Notes under the pieces: model-generated | The model's input: the letters and a program-made list of their open reading frames with translations, nothing else | The model's database searches: none | What the model was told of the DNA's origin: nothing | Shown: positions 10,997-22,170 of the stretch, in pieces | Position numbering within the stretch: the stretch's first letter is position 1 | How the letters are laid out: each line of letters starts with the position of its first letter | Translations under genes and position numbers: made by a program | DNA from: Persicaria tinctoria | Lineage: Eukaryota > Streptophyta > Magnoliopsida > Caryophyllales > Polygonaceae | NCBI GenBank assembly: GCA_037127255.1 | Contig: JBANSL010000014.1 | Location: forward strand, 66,231,646 to 66,295,645 | Length of the DNA: 64,000 nt | Reading direction: 5' to 3'

Positions 10997-13900
10997 TTGC
11001 ATTTGGTAGATACTTTCAAGGCATGTACTACATGGATCCTGCAACATGTGGATCGTCTCCAAGTGACCTCTCTTAGTCAAGACCTTCAAGCTTTACCTCT
11101 ATGTCTTCTTTACCTATGTCTTTACCTAAAGACAAATCTTCTTTGTCAAACAACACTGCCTTGTGGCATTTGCGTCTTGGACATGCTCCAATTGTGAAGT
11201 TAAAACATGTTTCTGCCATCACTAATGAAATAAAGCTCAATTTTGATCATGATTGTCTTGTTTGTCCTTTGTCCAAACATACTAAATGCTCATTTCCCAT
11301 AAGTGCATCATCTGCTGATTATATTTTTGAGCTGCTCCATTGTGATGTGTGGGGACCCTACGATGCTCCCACCAGAGAGGGCTTCAAATTCTTTCTCACC
11401 ATTGTTGATGATAAGAGCAGGAGTGTGTGGGCATTTCTCATGAGGCATAAGAGTGAGGTCATCTCCCACTTGCAATCCTTCATTCCTCTCTTTCAAAATC
11501 AGTTCAATGCCAAAGTTAAGACCATAAGGACTGATCAAGGCACCGAGTTCCTAAACTCATCTGTTTCCTAGTTTCTTCAAACACATGGAATCCTTCACCA
11601 AACAACTTGTACCTACACACCACAACAAAATGGGAGGGTGGAAAGACGCCATAGATATATCCTTGAGGTTGCAAGATCTTTCATGATACAATCTGAATTG
11701 CCAATTCAATTTTGGGGTGAAAGTATTTTAACTACAACCTACATTATCAATCGTCTGCCTAACCCTCTCCTGCAAAATAAAACACCTTATGATATCCTTT
11801 ATAAATCCTCACCCTCTTACGAGCACCTTAGAGTGTTTGGCTGTCTGTGCTTTGTCTCAACTGCTCATGATCCTCACAGAAAGAAATTTCATGCTCGATC
11901 TGAACCCTGTGTCTTTGTGGGATATCCCTATGGTGTTAAAGGTTACAAGGTGTTTAATCTAAAGACTCACAAGTCACTGATCAGTAGGGATGTCAAAGTC
12001 CTTGAGCATATTTTTCCTTACAAATTATACTCTGACCACAAATCTGAAACCTCTTATCCATCCACATTTATAGAGTTTATTGACCATAATTTTCCCATGG
12101 ATTATGTGTCATTTGATCACTCTTCTGTGTTTCTGGACCCTCCTCAATCTGATGATCTACACCAGTCTGCCTCTCATGCAGATTACATACCCACACCTGT
12201 CTCACCTTGCTTTGATGACACCATCTCACTTCAACCTCCTCCACGACAATCCACTAGAGAGCGCAGGCCTCCATCATGGCTTAAGGACTATGTGTACATG
12301 GCTTCAAAGGATCCACCTGATGCTTCTTCCTTGTCTTCAGCTAAGTCACCTTATCCCATTAACTCTTGCTTCTCTTACTCCTCTTGCTCACCCTCTTATC
12401 AAGCCTTTGTTGCTACTGCTTCTAACTATTCTGAACCATCATCTGTTGGTGAGGCATTGACAAACCTTGCTTGGTGTGAGGCTATGTTGTTGGAGCTTAA
12501 TGCTCTAGAAAGGAATGAGACTTGGGATATTCAGCATCTGCCTGACAATCAGTCTCTAGTCACTTGTAAGTGGCTCTTCAAACTGAAGTTTAAGAGTGAT
12601 GGGTCTCTAGAAAGACATAAAGCTAGATTAGTTGCTCGTGGCTTCACTCAAATTGAAGGTGTGAACTATGCAGATACTTTTGCTCCAGTTGCTCGAATGA
12701 TCACTGTCAGAACCTTATTAGCTGTTGCTGCTGCTCAGAACTGGCCACTTCTTTAGATGGATGTCACTAATGCCTTCCTCCATGGTGATTTGGAGGAAGA
12801 TGTGTACATGACTCTCCCTCCTGCATACTCTTTTCTCAAGCAGCTGCAGGCCTCTAAGCAGGGGGAGATTGGTGCTGACCCTTGTCCTCGGGGGGAGATT
12901 TTTGATGAGGCCAATGGCTCACCCTTGGTATGCAAACTCAGGAAGTCTCTCTATGGGCTAAAGCAAGCCCCGAGACAATAGTTTGCAAAATTTTCAAGTG
13001 TAGTACAAGAGGCAGGTTATGTTCAATCTAAGGCTGATTACTCATTATTCACCAGGAAGGAAGGAAGCTCATTTACTGCACTGCTGGTGTATGTTGATGA
13101 CATGGTCATTACAGGAAATGACCAAACTGAAATCAAGAGGCTCAAGAAGCATCTACAGAGCAGATTTCAACTGAAAGACCTTGGTGAAATGAGATATTTT
13201 CTAGGCATTGAGATTGATAGAACTCCTGAAGGAGTAATTCTCAATCAAAGGAAATATACAATAGAGATGCTAGAAGAGGCTAGAATGAGCAATGCAAAGC
13301 CTCTCAACACTGCACTGGACACTCATGAGAAACTAACCAAAGAGGGGGAGAAAATGAAGAACCCTCATTTGTATAGGTGCCTTGTTGGAAAGCTGATTTA
13401 CCTGACTGTAACACGGCCAGATATTACTTATAGTGTTCAAGTGCTGAGTCAATTTATGTAGGAGCCATGCATAGATCACTGGAAAGCAGTTAAGCACTTG
13501 ATGAGGTACATAAAAGGCGCGCTTGGACAAGGTATTCTACTTGCTAAAAGGTCAAATTTGAAGTTAACTGCCTACTGTGATGTTGATTGGCAGTCATGTC
13601 CCATGACTAGGAAATCACTCACTGGTTTCTGCATCTTTCTGGGTTCATCTCTTATCTCATGGAGAACGAAGAAATAGTCGTTTGTAGCCATGTCCATTGC
13701 AGAGTCTGAGTACAAGGCAATGGCAGTTACTTGTTGTGAGATAACTTGGTTAGTGGCTCTACTAAGAGACCTCAATGTGTTGCAAAAAGGTCAAGTGGAG
13801 CTATATTGCGATAATCAAGCAGGATTGCATGAGGCCGATTGCCATTTGGTAAGAGACAAAGTAATACGCAAGGAAATTGAAGCTCAATACATTCATACTA

Positions 13901-14019
13901 AGGAGCAACCTGCAGATCCGTTTACCAAGATCATCTCTAATGATCAGCACAGGAAGCTATTGATCAAGCTTGGAGTTGTAAATCAATTTACCAACTCTAA
14001 GCTTGAGGGGGAGTGTTAA
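10938..14019 (+). pseudogene. Copia pol (protease end, integrase, RT, RNase H) with six in-frame TAG codons
   Basis: One reading frame runs about 3.08 kb with no frameshift. In order it holds a protease tail (VVQDQARTGMIAFGRYFQG), the GAG-pre-integrase motif WHLRLGH, the integrase core (HCDVWGPY, TDQGTEF, PQQNGRVERRHR), RT ([50 protein letters not shown]) and RNase H (DVDWQSCP, AESEYKAM). It is interrupted at 11074, 11569, 12754, 12979, 13459 and 13675, each time by TAG. The RNase H end has lost the NPVFHERTKHIE-type stretch. It is probably inactive. Confidence 0.92.
14005..14013 (+). promoter_or_regulatory. Polypurine tract
   Basis: GAGGGGGAG directly abuts the 3' LTR, as expected for the plus-strand primer of an LTR retrotransposon. 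Confidence 0.8.
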
Positions 14020-14260
14020 ATGGATACGGTTATAACCAATTTGGTAAACGGATATTCTAGAATATGTAGCTTGAAGAATAAGTTTACATTTACAATGGGT
14101 AGTATAAACAGCCTTAGTTTACATTTTTCAGAATGATTACAATGTATTCAGCTTGCTCTCTTTACAATTCAATAAAACAGTAGCTGGAAGCTTCAACTTG
14201 AGCTTCTTCTTCATCATCTTCAATCTGTTCTCTAGTTCTTCTCTTCATTCAGATCTGTCA
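14014..14260 (+). repeat. Copia 3' LTR
   Basis: It has the same length and termini as the 5' LTR, with about 97 percent identity by eye. Confidence 0.93.
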
Positions 14261-14284
14261 TTATGAATGAGGAAATTAAAATAG

Positions 14285-14440
14285 GCGGGATTTTTGTAAA
14301 ATACAAGAATTGGTAGAATAAGATCAAGTTCTTTCATATAAGTGAAATTTAGGTGGATTTTTGTAAAATACAAGAATTGTTCCGATTTGTTGTTCTATTG
14401 ATTTGTTTGTAAATTTACGGGCATTGATTTGAGTGTTTCA
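14285..14440 (+). repeat. Inverted copy of part of the 16738-17370 hairpin region
   Basis: Bases 14355-14440 are close to the reverse complement of 16976-17055. The phrase TTTTGTAAAATACAAGAATT occurs twice (near 14292 and 14358). Confidence 0.75.
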
Positions 14441-14509
14441 TGCCATAAGATATTTATGCAATGCTCTAAATTACGCCTAGAATTGTATCTATGTCTTTTA
14501 ATTCCTCGA

Positions 14510-15140
14510 ATTTGATGGGAATGGAAGGGGAAAGGGGATGATTTGATGCGAGACGAATAAGATTTTTTTTAAGCAATAATACAAATTAAATACTCAATTA
14601 AAGCTAATGTAACTCCGAGTGTAAATTGCTCGGTGTAACACACTTTCTATTGGTGAGTGCTTCATAAAAAGAAGGATTTGACTATGGAGGCGGTTGTGTA
14701 AACATTGGCAATTGTCTGAGAAGCTTGAGGAGGAAACGGGTGGATTATATATATGGTCGCATTTTTTGTGTTATTGTTTACTGTTAATGTTTTTACCTGT
14801 AGTTAAGATGGTGGAACAAAAGAAAGGATTATGCTACATACATGGGATGATTGTGTTATGGTTTACTGTCAATGTCTCTTATGGAGAGATAGCAAGGACA
14901 TGGGATGATTGTGCTTGCCGATTCAAAAGAAAGGGTTTTGCTAAAGTTCTATGATGTCAAACAATGTGTGACAAAAATACCCTTCTCTCCTATCAATTGA
15001 CGAGCACAATCATGCCATGTCTTTGCTATCTTCATAAGAGAGACATTGGTTGTGAAATAGTTCGAAGAGCAACGCTAAACCTTAAGTGTGCCTCTGAGGA
15101 AAGATATATCATTGTACGAGTATTATTTCACAACCAATGA
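14510..15140 (+). repeat. Duplicated segment, longer copy (partner 17440-17705)
   Basis: Sequence around GGAAGGGGAAAGGGGATGAT, then TGTAAATTGCTCGGTGTAAC, and then the piece ending GTACGAGTATTATTTCACA also occurs in the same order at 17440-17705. This copy has about 310 extra bases in the middle (about 14645-14958), or the other copy has lost them. Confidence 0.8.
14870..15048. repeat. Imperfect inverted repeat, arms about 54 bp
   Basis: Arm 14870-14923 and arm 14995-15048 are imperfect reverse complements (both contain the phrase AATGTCTCT..TATG..GATAGCAA when read 5' to 3' on opposite strands), separated by about 70 bases. It forms a fold-back structure. Confidence 0.65.
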
Positions 15141-15259
15141 AGAGATAAGTAGAAAAACACGATGGTAACGAAACCTCCTCTAAATTGGCAAAAACAAGGA
15201 TTACAAGTGCTGACATCGATGAATAGTTGACATTGGCCTTACACTTCTTAGCCATGCTT

Positions 15260-16400
15260 CCATTCCCCTCTCATTTTGGGACTATGCATTCCAAACCGCT
15301 TGTTACCTTCACAACCGATTACCTTCCACTATCCTTCACAAAAAAAAATCCCCTTATTTTACCTTATTCAATTCGGTCCGGGATTACAAGTTCCTACAGG
15401 TATTTGGGTGCTTGTGTTTTTCCAACTTACGCCCTTATAATCACCATAAATTTTCCCTTCACTCTAAACCAATGCTTTTCATGGGTTACTCTCTAAATCA
15501 CAAAGAATACCTAAGTCTTCATTGGGAAACAAATAAAATGTACATATCTAGAGATGTCTTATTTCATGAGACAATATTTCCCTTCTCACAAAGGGTCCCC
15601 ACTGGCCACTACTCCTATTTTGCCGACTGATCCTCCCTTGTCCCAATTGCCTATGGTGTTTCCAGACCATCTCCATTGTTGGCCCAATACACATCGTCAA
15701 ATAACCCAACTCCCACATTACCAAATAGCCCACATCAACTTCCTATTGTTGGAGACATCACCACTATGCCTAATCCCCATCAGTCATCGCCATCCCCTCC
15801 CTTGCCTCCTTCATCATCAAACCCATCCTCCCCCCATCCCATGATCACCAGAGGCAGTCAGGCAGGGAAAACATCTTCACACCCTTGACAAGGACGGATG
15901 GAACTATACCATGGCCCAATTGCTCCATCACCACCACAATTCCCGAAGAGCCTACCTGCTTCACCGAAGCCTCAAAATACATTGAATGGCGTCAAGCCAT
16001 GGCCCAGGAGTTCAAGGCTCTTCTTGAAACAAAGACATGGTCATTAGTTCCACCTGATCCGTCCCAAAACGTCCTTAGCGTAAAATGGGTCTTCAAGACC
16101 AAAAGTCGATCGGATGGTTCTATTGAACGTTGAAAAGCACGACTTGTGGCTAAAGGCTATCATCAATTGTTGGGGATTGACTATTCCGAAACCTACATCC
16201 CTATTGCAAAATCCTCAACCATCCGACTTCTATTGTCCCTTGCTGCGATGAATGGTTGGTCAACTCGTCAGCTTGATATCCAAAATGCCTTCTTACACGG
16301 AACTCTTGAGGAGACCGTCTACGTCGCACAACCAACAGGTTTCATCACACCTTCTCATCCCACACATGTTTGCAAACTTCACCGCTCTTTATATGGCCTT
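15260..16400 (+). mobile_element. Truncated Copia fragment (integrase end and RT start)
   Basis: In broken frames it reads: integrase C-terminus (YLINRLPS-type, then FGCLCFPNLRPYNHHKFSLHSKP, then YISRDVLFHETIFPF near 15545-15590), a proline-rich linker, and the RT start (KYIEWRQAMAQEFKALLETKTWSLV, VKWVFKTKSRSDGSIER, then a stop, [33 protein letters not shown]). It ends abruptly at SLYGL near 16400, where a different repeat begins. No LTR is present. It belongs to a different Copia subgroup from the element at 10469-14260. Confidence 0.88.
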
Positions 16401-16737
16401 TGGTTCAAGATGATCGTTAATTGTCAACCGACTTTGGTTCGAGATGATCGTTCTCCATGACCGAACCCAAATGGGTATACCCGAATCCGACCCAATCAGC
16501 TGGCCGATTGTCATCTCTAGTTGATACGATCTTCTACATACAATGAGACCTAATATAACTAATTAAATGATGTTTAATAGTTAAAAATGAGGATAAACAA
16601 AAAATAAGCATCATTTTATAATAAAACTAAACTTGCCCTAGATCATAGAGATGTCCAAAAAATATGTTTAAAGCCTGTCAGATATGATCAAGCGGTTAAA
16701 GGTTCTTCCCAAGCAGCAAATATGTTTGAAGCCTGTC

Positions 16738-17370
16738 AGATATCTTGAAGGATGGATCCTCCTCATGGTAAAGGTTCTTCCCAAGCAGCAAAGAGTGTCA
16801 TGTTCTCCACCCTATGAAAGCATTAGTAAATATGAAATTAAGCAAGCACATGAAAGTAAAATATATAGGAAATTTTCATCACCAGTGAAAAATCGTGCAA
16901 GAAACAACTGAAAACCCGAAAGCAAATGAAAAAAATAAGAATTTTGAGTCATCTATACAGGAAACAACACCGAACACTCAAATCAATGCCCGTAAATTTA
17001 CAAACAAATCAATAGAACAACAAATCAGAACAATTCTTGTATTTTACAAAAATAGATGAAATATAAACACCTCCTCTTTATGATTCAATGCATCATAAAT
17101 TCATTTGTAAATTTACGGGCATTGATTTGAGTGTTCGGTGTTGTTTCCTGTATAGATGACTCAAAATTCTTATTTTTTTCATTTGCTTTCGGGTTTTCAG
17201 TTGTTTCTTGCACAATTTTTCACTGGTGATGAAAATTTCCTATATATTTTACTTTCATGTGCTTGCTTAATTTCATATTTACTAATGCTTTCATAGGGTG
17301 GAGAACATGACACTCTTTGCTGCTTGGGAAGAACCTTTACCATGAGGAGAATCCATCCTGCAAGATATCT
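16738..17370. repeat. Long near-perfect hairpin (inverted repeat, 267-bp arms)
   Basis: Arm 16738-17004 and arm 17104-17370 are reverse complements with about 3 mismatches by eye, separated by 99 bases. A transcript through either strand would form a double-stranded stem of about 267 bp. I recognise no coding sequence in the arms. A partial inverted third copy lies at 14355-14440. Confidence 0.92.
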
Positions 17371-17439
17371 CTTGAACCTTCACGGTTGAATAGCTTACGT
17401 ACTCTATACCAATTAACTTGCCAACTACTGCAACCAAAT

Positions 17440-17705
17440 TTGATGGGTATGGAAGGGGAAAGGGGATGATTTGATGCGAGACGAATAAGATTTTTTTCAA
17501 CCAATACTGTAATACAAATTCTCGATTAAACCTAATGTAACTCTGAGTGTAAATTGCTCGGTGTAACACAAAATACCCTTCTCTCCTATCAACCGACGAG
17601 CACAATCATGCCATGTCCTTGCTATCTCCATAAGAGACATTGGTTGTGAAATAGTTCGATGAGTGTGCCTATGAGGAAAGATCATTGTACGAGTATTATT
17701 TCACA
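17440..17705 (+). repeat. Duplicated segment, shorter copy (partner 14510-15140)
   Basis: It shares ordered blocks with 14510-15140 but lacks the central stretch of about 310 bases. Confidence 0.8.
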
Positions 17706-18449
17706 GCTTCAAAATTGCATAGCATCCTTAGCAAAAGGAAAAGCTTGCCTGCTCTTCTGTCGTAGATCAATTGTTGTTGCCCATTTGAAGGTGTATATAA
17801 TCTTCTTCATCCATAAGCATTTATAATATAGTCAAAAGAGTTTTTGTACATAATTAAGTAGCAACCAAATGGGTGGAAGCTTGATTGAGGTCACCTTGTA
17901 CGATTTACCTCTTAATTTGTACGGTTTAGGATCCTGGATGAACGCGTCTTATAATGAATGTGAGAGTTTAATTTTCTTTCATATATTTTCTTAATTTGAT
18001 TTTCTTGAATGAGAAGATGAAAATTTTGGAGCTTGAATATAGAGCGCCAAGTCTTTAATGATTTATTTGGCTCATTATGTTATACTGTATATATTTCAAC
18101 ATGAAATGTTTAGGAAGACATAAGTGACATCAAAAGGTTAGATTTGAGAAATATCTCATACATAAACCAAGTATTTTACTAATCATGTGCCCTGAGCACA
18201 TGGTGGTGTAGTGATTCATTTTTTCCTCAAGTTATTCATGAACTTGACCTTGTAGCTCCACCTTTATTATGGTATGTGCAAAGATCAAAAGCAATTCGTT
18301 TGATTTTAACTCATTTTTTTGTTTTCCGATAAACCAAACTGAAATCAATCCGTATAGAATATTTTATACGCACGGGTACCTAAATTAGTTTTATAATGAA
18401 ACTAAATGTAACCTGACTTGACCCAATTTGAACCCGAACCAACTCCAAA
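17706..18449. other. Spacer without recognisable gene
   Basis: This is AT-rich sequence with no convincing frame. Near 18395-18440 there is CCGAACCC-type sequence like the flank of the repeat at 9580 and 16465. Confidence 0.4.
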
Positions 18450-18586
18450 AAAATATGTTTGAAAGCCTGTCAGATAGCCGCTTGATCATCTCGAACCGAA
18501 GTCGATTGAGAACGATCATCCACAGCCACATCGTAGGCCCCGAATGTGACCATATATATGGACTGCCAATCCATCATCCAAGCTTA
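18450..18586 (+). repeat. Left half of the interrupted duplicated segment
   Basis: It matches 9735-9865 in order (GCCGCTTGATCATCTCGAAC, then GGACTGCCAAT) and stops at TTA (18584-18586), where the inserted DNA begins. Confidence 0.8.
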
Positions 18587-19329
18587 GCGCATGTTCGGCA
18601 GGAGATTCAAGGGGGATTGTGGAGATTGTATCGAAAGACAAAAGAGCTTTGGCGGAAGGCGTCGGTGTTTGGCAGCGAGATTGTCCACAATCTGATAGGG
18701 GGATTATGGAGATTTTGAGAGATTTTGGGACAATCTACGCCCCCCAAGATTCACCAGATTGTTGGGGGATTTCTCTATATCAGATCCAATTTTGCCCTCT
18801 TGTGATGTACGCTTCAAAAATCAGATATGGGAGGCCGCAAGAAGAGAGAGAGGAGAGCCGCCGCGCCATAGAAATCGCCTCTTCGCCACCACCGCCACCA
18901 AGGTAAGGTACAACCCTTCCCTCTCGTCTCTTGCATTGTTTGTCGGTAGTCTGGGTGGGGGGCTTTGGTGGCCGGCGGCGGAGATCTCCTCCACGGGAGG
19001 TTGTTCTCCCATGTCGAAGGTGGATTTGGGGATGGGGAACTGAGGTCTGCCCTCTTCTCCTGTCGGCGGCCTCGGTTGGGAAGTGTCGACGCCGTAGTCG
19101 GTCATGGCTGCCACCTCCCACCGGCGACGGAGATCTCCTCCACTGGAGGAGATTATCGACGCTCAAGGCTTGGTGACAGCGTTTTTAATTCCTCCTTTTC
19201 TTCAAAGGCAAAAGGGAGAGTGAAACTCCAGGAACCCTAATTTTTACCCCCAAAATAAAAATTGAACTTGTGTAGTTACTGAAAACAGCCAAAGGCACCG
19301 CCTTTCACCTCCCCCTGTGTGCGGTTTCA

Positions 19330-19570
19330 TGAGGTCACTTTGAATTTGGAATGAGTTTTACTACTTTCGTTCTTTCTTTGTTGCTGGGTTTGCTCTGTGT
19401 GTCAGATGGAGTTTTAAAATGAGAACTTGATGAGGTCTCAGTTGCTCTGTGTGTCAGATTGAGTTGTAAAATGAGTTTTACTGCTTTCGTTCTTTGTTTG
19501 TTGCTGGGTTTGCTCTGTGTGTCAGATTGAGTTTTAAAATGAGAACTTGATGAGGTCTCAGGTGCTAAAC
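19330..19570 (+). repeat. Tandem duplication, unit about 120 bp
   Basis: The block with CTTTCGTTCTTT, GTTGCTGGGTTTGCTCTGTG and TGAGAACTTGATGAGGTCTC is repeated, with partial extra copies. It probably lies in an intron or leader of the gene at 20949. Confidence 0.8.
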
Positions 19571-20089
19571 TGTTGATTCATTACCATTTTTATGTGCCCC
19601 ATTGTCACTTTGCTTACCAATTTCGATTCATTGTGACGTGCATTGTACCATTGTCATCTTGCTTACCAGTTTTGTGTACCACTATCATCTTATAGGTGTA
19701 AACTATGTTTCTGCAGCACAGAGTTTTGTGAGTGAGTTGCTGAGAGTGTCTACAAATTCTCTATGTTAAAGAGTCCATAGAAGAGGCCATTGGGTTTTCC
19801 TGTGCTGTTAAGAGCAGTCCATTGGCCTTCTTCTACCTTGATGATTTGGAGAGGTTAAATGAGTTGTCAAAGTGTCTTCCTATAACTTATATGATTCTCA
19901 GTTTCTGAAACTATCTTTGCTTGCTTGCATTTGGTCATCTTGGTGGTTTGATGGCTATGAAAGATTCATGTAAAACATGAGTTGGGGTTGGTGCATTAAA
20001 ATCTTGTTCATGTTGGTGTAAAGAGGGCCATTGTGGGGTTATAACTTTAATATTTCCAGTGTTCCATCTTGTTAGGATCTTCAATCTGT

Positions 20090-20480
20090 TATCCTAACCA
20101 CTGAGAGATAGAGAGCAATGTGTGTGCATATGTCTGTAACCAATTTGATTGATGAATGAATTCATGTGGATACAGTGCTCAGATTCAATCACAATGTGTG
20201 AATATGTCTGTAACCAATTTGTTAGGATCTTCAATATGTCTGTAACCAATTTGATTGATGAATAGCCTTCAGTAAAAGTCACAATGTTGTGTATACATAC
20301 TGAAATGTTGTGTATACATACTGTGTTCCATCTTGTGCATTGATGAAAGCTGCTTATCCCTCTTCAATATGTCTGTAATCACAGTGTTGTGTATACATCC
20401 CTCTTGTGCATTGATGAATAACCAATTTGAGTGATGAGAGCTGCTTATCCTTCAGTAAAATTTCAGAAAGTTTTATGGAA
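20090..20480 (+). repeat. Shuffled short repeats
   Basis: The phrases TATGTCTGTAACCAATTTG, GTTGTGTATACATACTG and GAAAGCTGCTTA each recur two to four times in changing order. This suggests local slippage and rearrangement in noncoding sequence. Confidence 0.75.
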
Positions 20481-20948
20481 CTTCATATGATATGAAAGCT
20501 GCTTAACCCTCTTGTGAAGTGTTATGGAACTTCAATGGTTGTGGTGGGGCATTTTTGCATTGTACTGTTGCTTTGCAGTTGGGTGTGCAATGTTGTGTAT
20601 ACATACTGAAATAGGAAGGTATTCAATTGACAACTTTAGATATCTTTCCAGTTCTTTCCAGTTTTCTTGGTCACTGGCTTTGAATCTACCTTGTGTTATA
20701 ATTTGCAATTGCAGTCTTCAAAATTTGAACTGCATACAGATCCAATTACATTTCAGTTATGATGGTAAATTGCAGTGTGTTATATGTGTAAAATTTTGTT
20801 TCACATTTTGAAGAGGTGAGACAGTTGATGGAAGATAAAATGCAGTGTGTTATATGTGTATTTCTGTTTCTGTTTCAAAGTTTTTGGTTTTAATCGTTAT
20901 GTTGTCAATTGCTAATCATGGAAAGTGGTGCCCCCCGCAGTGAACAAC

Positions 20949-21676
20949 ATGTCTTCTTCCGGCAGCTGGGCGAGCGGATGTCCTGAGAAATACCCATGGA
21001 TAGGTGGGGAGGAGAGGATTCCCCCGTGGTACGAGCAGGTTTGTACCTTCAGTTATTTAGCACATTCTTCATCTTTCCTATTGATCAGACATTGACATAA
21101 ATTAGAGCTGCGAAAACATGTCCTGTAATATGCCATTTAATACTTGGTCAATACCTATTTTATGCAAGTTAAACACATGACTTTACAACAGTCCAAATGT
21201 CCTGTTATATTATACACGCTTGTGGCATACCTGATGCAGCGTGTCGTAGGTTATGTGTATAACTTGTGGCAAACATGCTAATGTGTGGTGAATGCAATGT
21301 GCAGGAGAGGGACTTGTGGGTGGAGCGAAGCTCCACCGATGCTCCGTCTGGCGACGAGAACAGGCAACCACTTCAGGAGATTCCTCAGGACATCCCACCC
21401 GCTCCAGAGGACCCTAGGATTTAGCAGCTTGAGGACATCGCGATGGACCTCACAACCAGGGTCTTTTTCGCTGAGGCAACGGCTCAGAGGACTGCTCAGG
21501 AGCTCGAGACGGCCAATGCACTCAACGAGCAGCTGATAGAACAGCTCGCTACCCTCTCCAACCAGTCTGTGCAGGTGTGGGGGGAGCTTATTGGCGCTAG
21601 GTCCCAGTTGGAAACCCAGAAATGGATGTTCATCGCCATGACAGCTGTCGCCTTAGCGGCCCTGGCAAGGAACTGA
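20949..21676 (+). pseudogene. Coiled-coil protein with C-terminal hydrophobic anchor, one in-frame TAG
   Basis: Exon 20949-21038 (30 codons, MSSSGSWASGCPEKYPWIGG onward) joins exon 21305-21676 through a GT..AG intron of 266 bases. The second exon encodes a Glu/Pro-rich stretch, then TAG at 21422-21424. In the same frame follows a helix rich in Ala/Glu/Gln/Leu (about 21443-21610) and a short hydrophobic end (WMFIAMTAVALAALARN). A 3' splice site just before the ATG and a 5' splice site at 18902 (CACCAAG|GTAAGG) suggest a 5' UTR intron. I recognise no family. It lies convergent to the Myb/SANT gene inside the same insertion. If the TAG is real, only the first 69 residues are made, unless the ATG at 21443 is used. 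Confidence 0.6.
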
Positions 21677-22170
21677 AGCTTAGCCGACTGTGAAGAATTA
21701 TTTTGTGTAAATCCGTAGGTATTATGAAATGGGATTCGAAAAAAACCCGAAATGTAAGGTTTGATCGTCCGAATACACCTTGGTTCGGAACGAATTCCCC
21801 CCTTCCCTAGTCGTTTTTTGTTGCTGTGTAGGGGGCGCTTGTATGTTGCGAAGTGCGCAACCAACATTTCCTGTTTCAGGAGTTTCGCACTTGTAGATGT
21901 GCGTGTGAAAGACAATGTCAGTTTTTGGTCATTTAGGAGCTAAATGGTGTAGGCAAATGTTTAAATAGGATGCACTACCTTGTAATTTTTTGGTGTAGGT
22001 AAATGGTGTATGTATATCAGTATTTGGCAACAAAAGACAATGTCAATTTGTTGCAGCTGTAGTAGGAACAACTAACCATTTCATATATATGCTCACAAGG
22101 AACAAGTTAACATAAACATTTCATCTATATACTATAAATCAAACCACACAAAAGATTGTCAAATACAATG

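Larger units (their letters stand above)
10469..14260 (+). mobile_element. Ty1/Copia LTR retrotransposon with internal gag/protease deletion
   Basis: Two 247-bp LTRs (10469-10715 and 14014-14260) begin TGTTAAATG and end TCTGTCA. By eye they differ at 8 positions, 7 of them transitions, about 3 percent divergence. A primer-binding site for initiator tRNA-Met follows the first LTR and a purine tract precedes the second. Inside are a gag start, the very end of protease, integrase, reverse transcriptase and RNase H in Copia order. Most of gag and protease is deleted. I do not see matching 5-bp target duplications (TCAAG left, TTATG right). Confidence 0.93.

Noticed and set aside
18780..19240. Overlapping Arg/Gly-rich open frames on both strands
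   Set aside because: They are open because of high GC and repeated GGAGGAGATCTCC-like phrases. The region fits a 5' UTR and intron of the downstream gene better.
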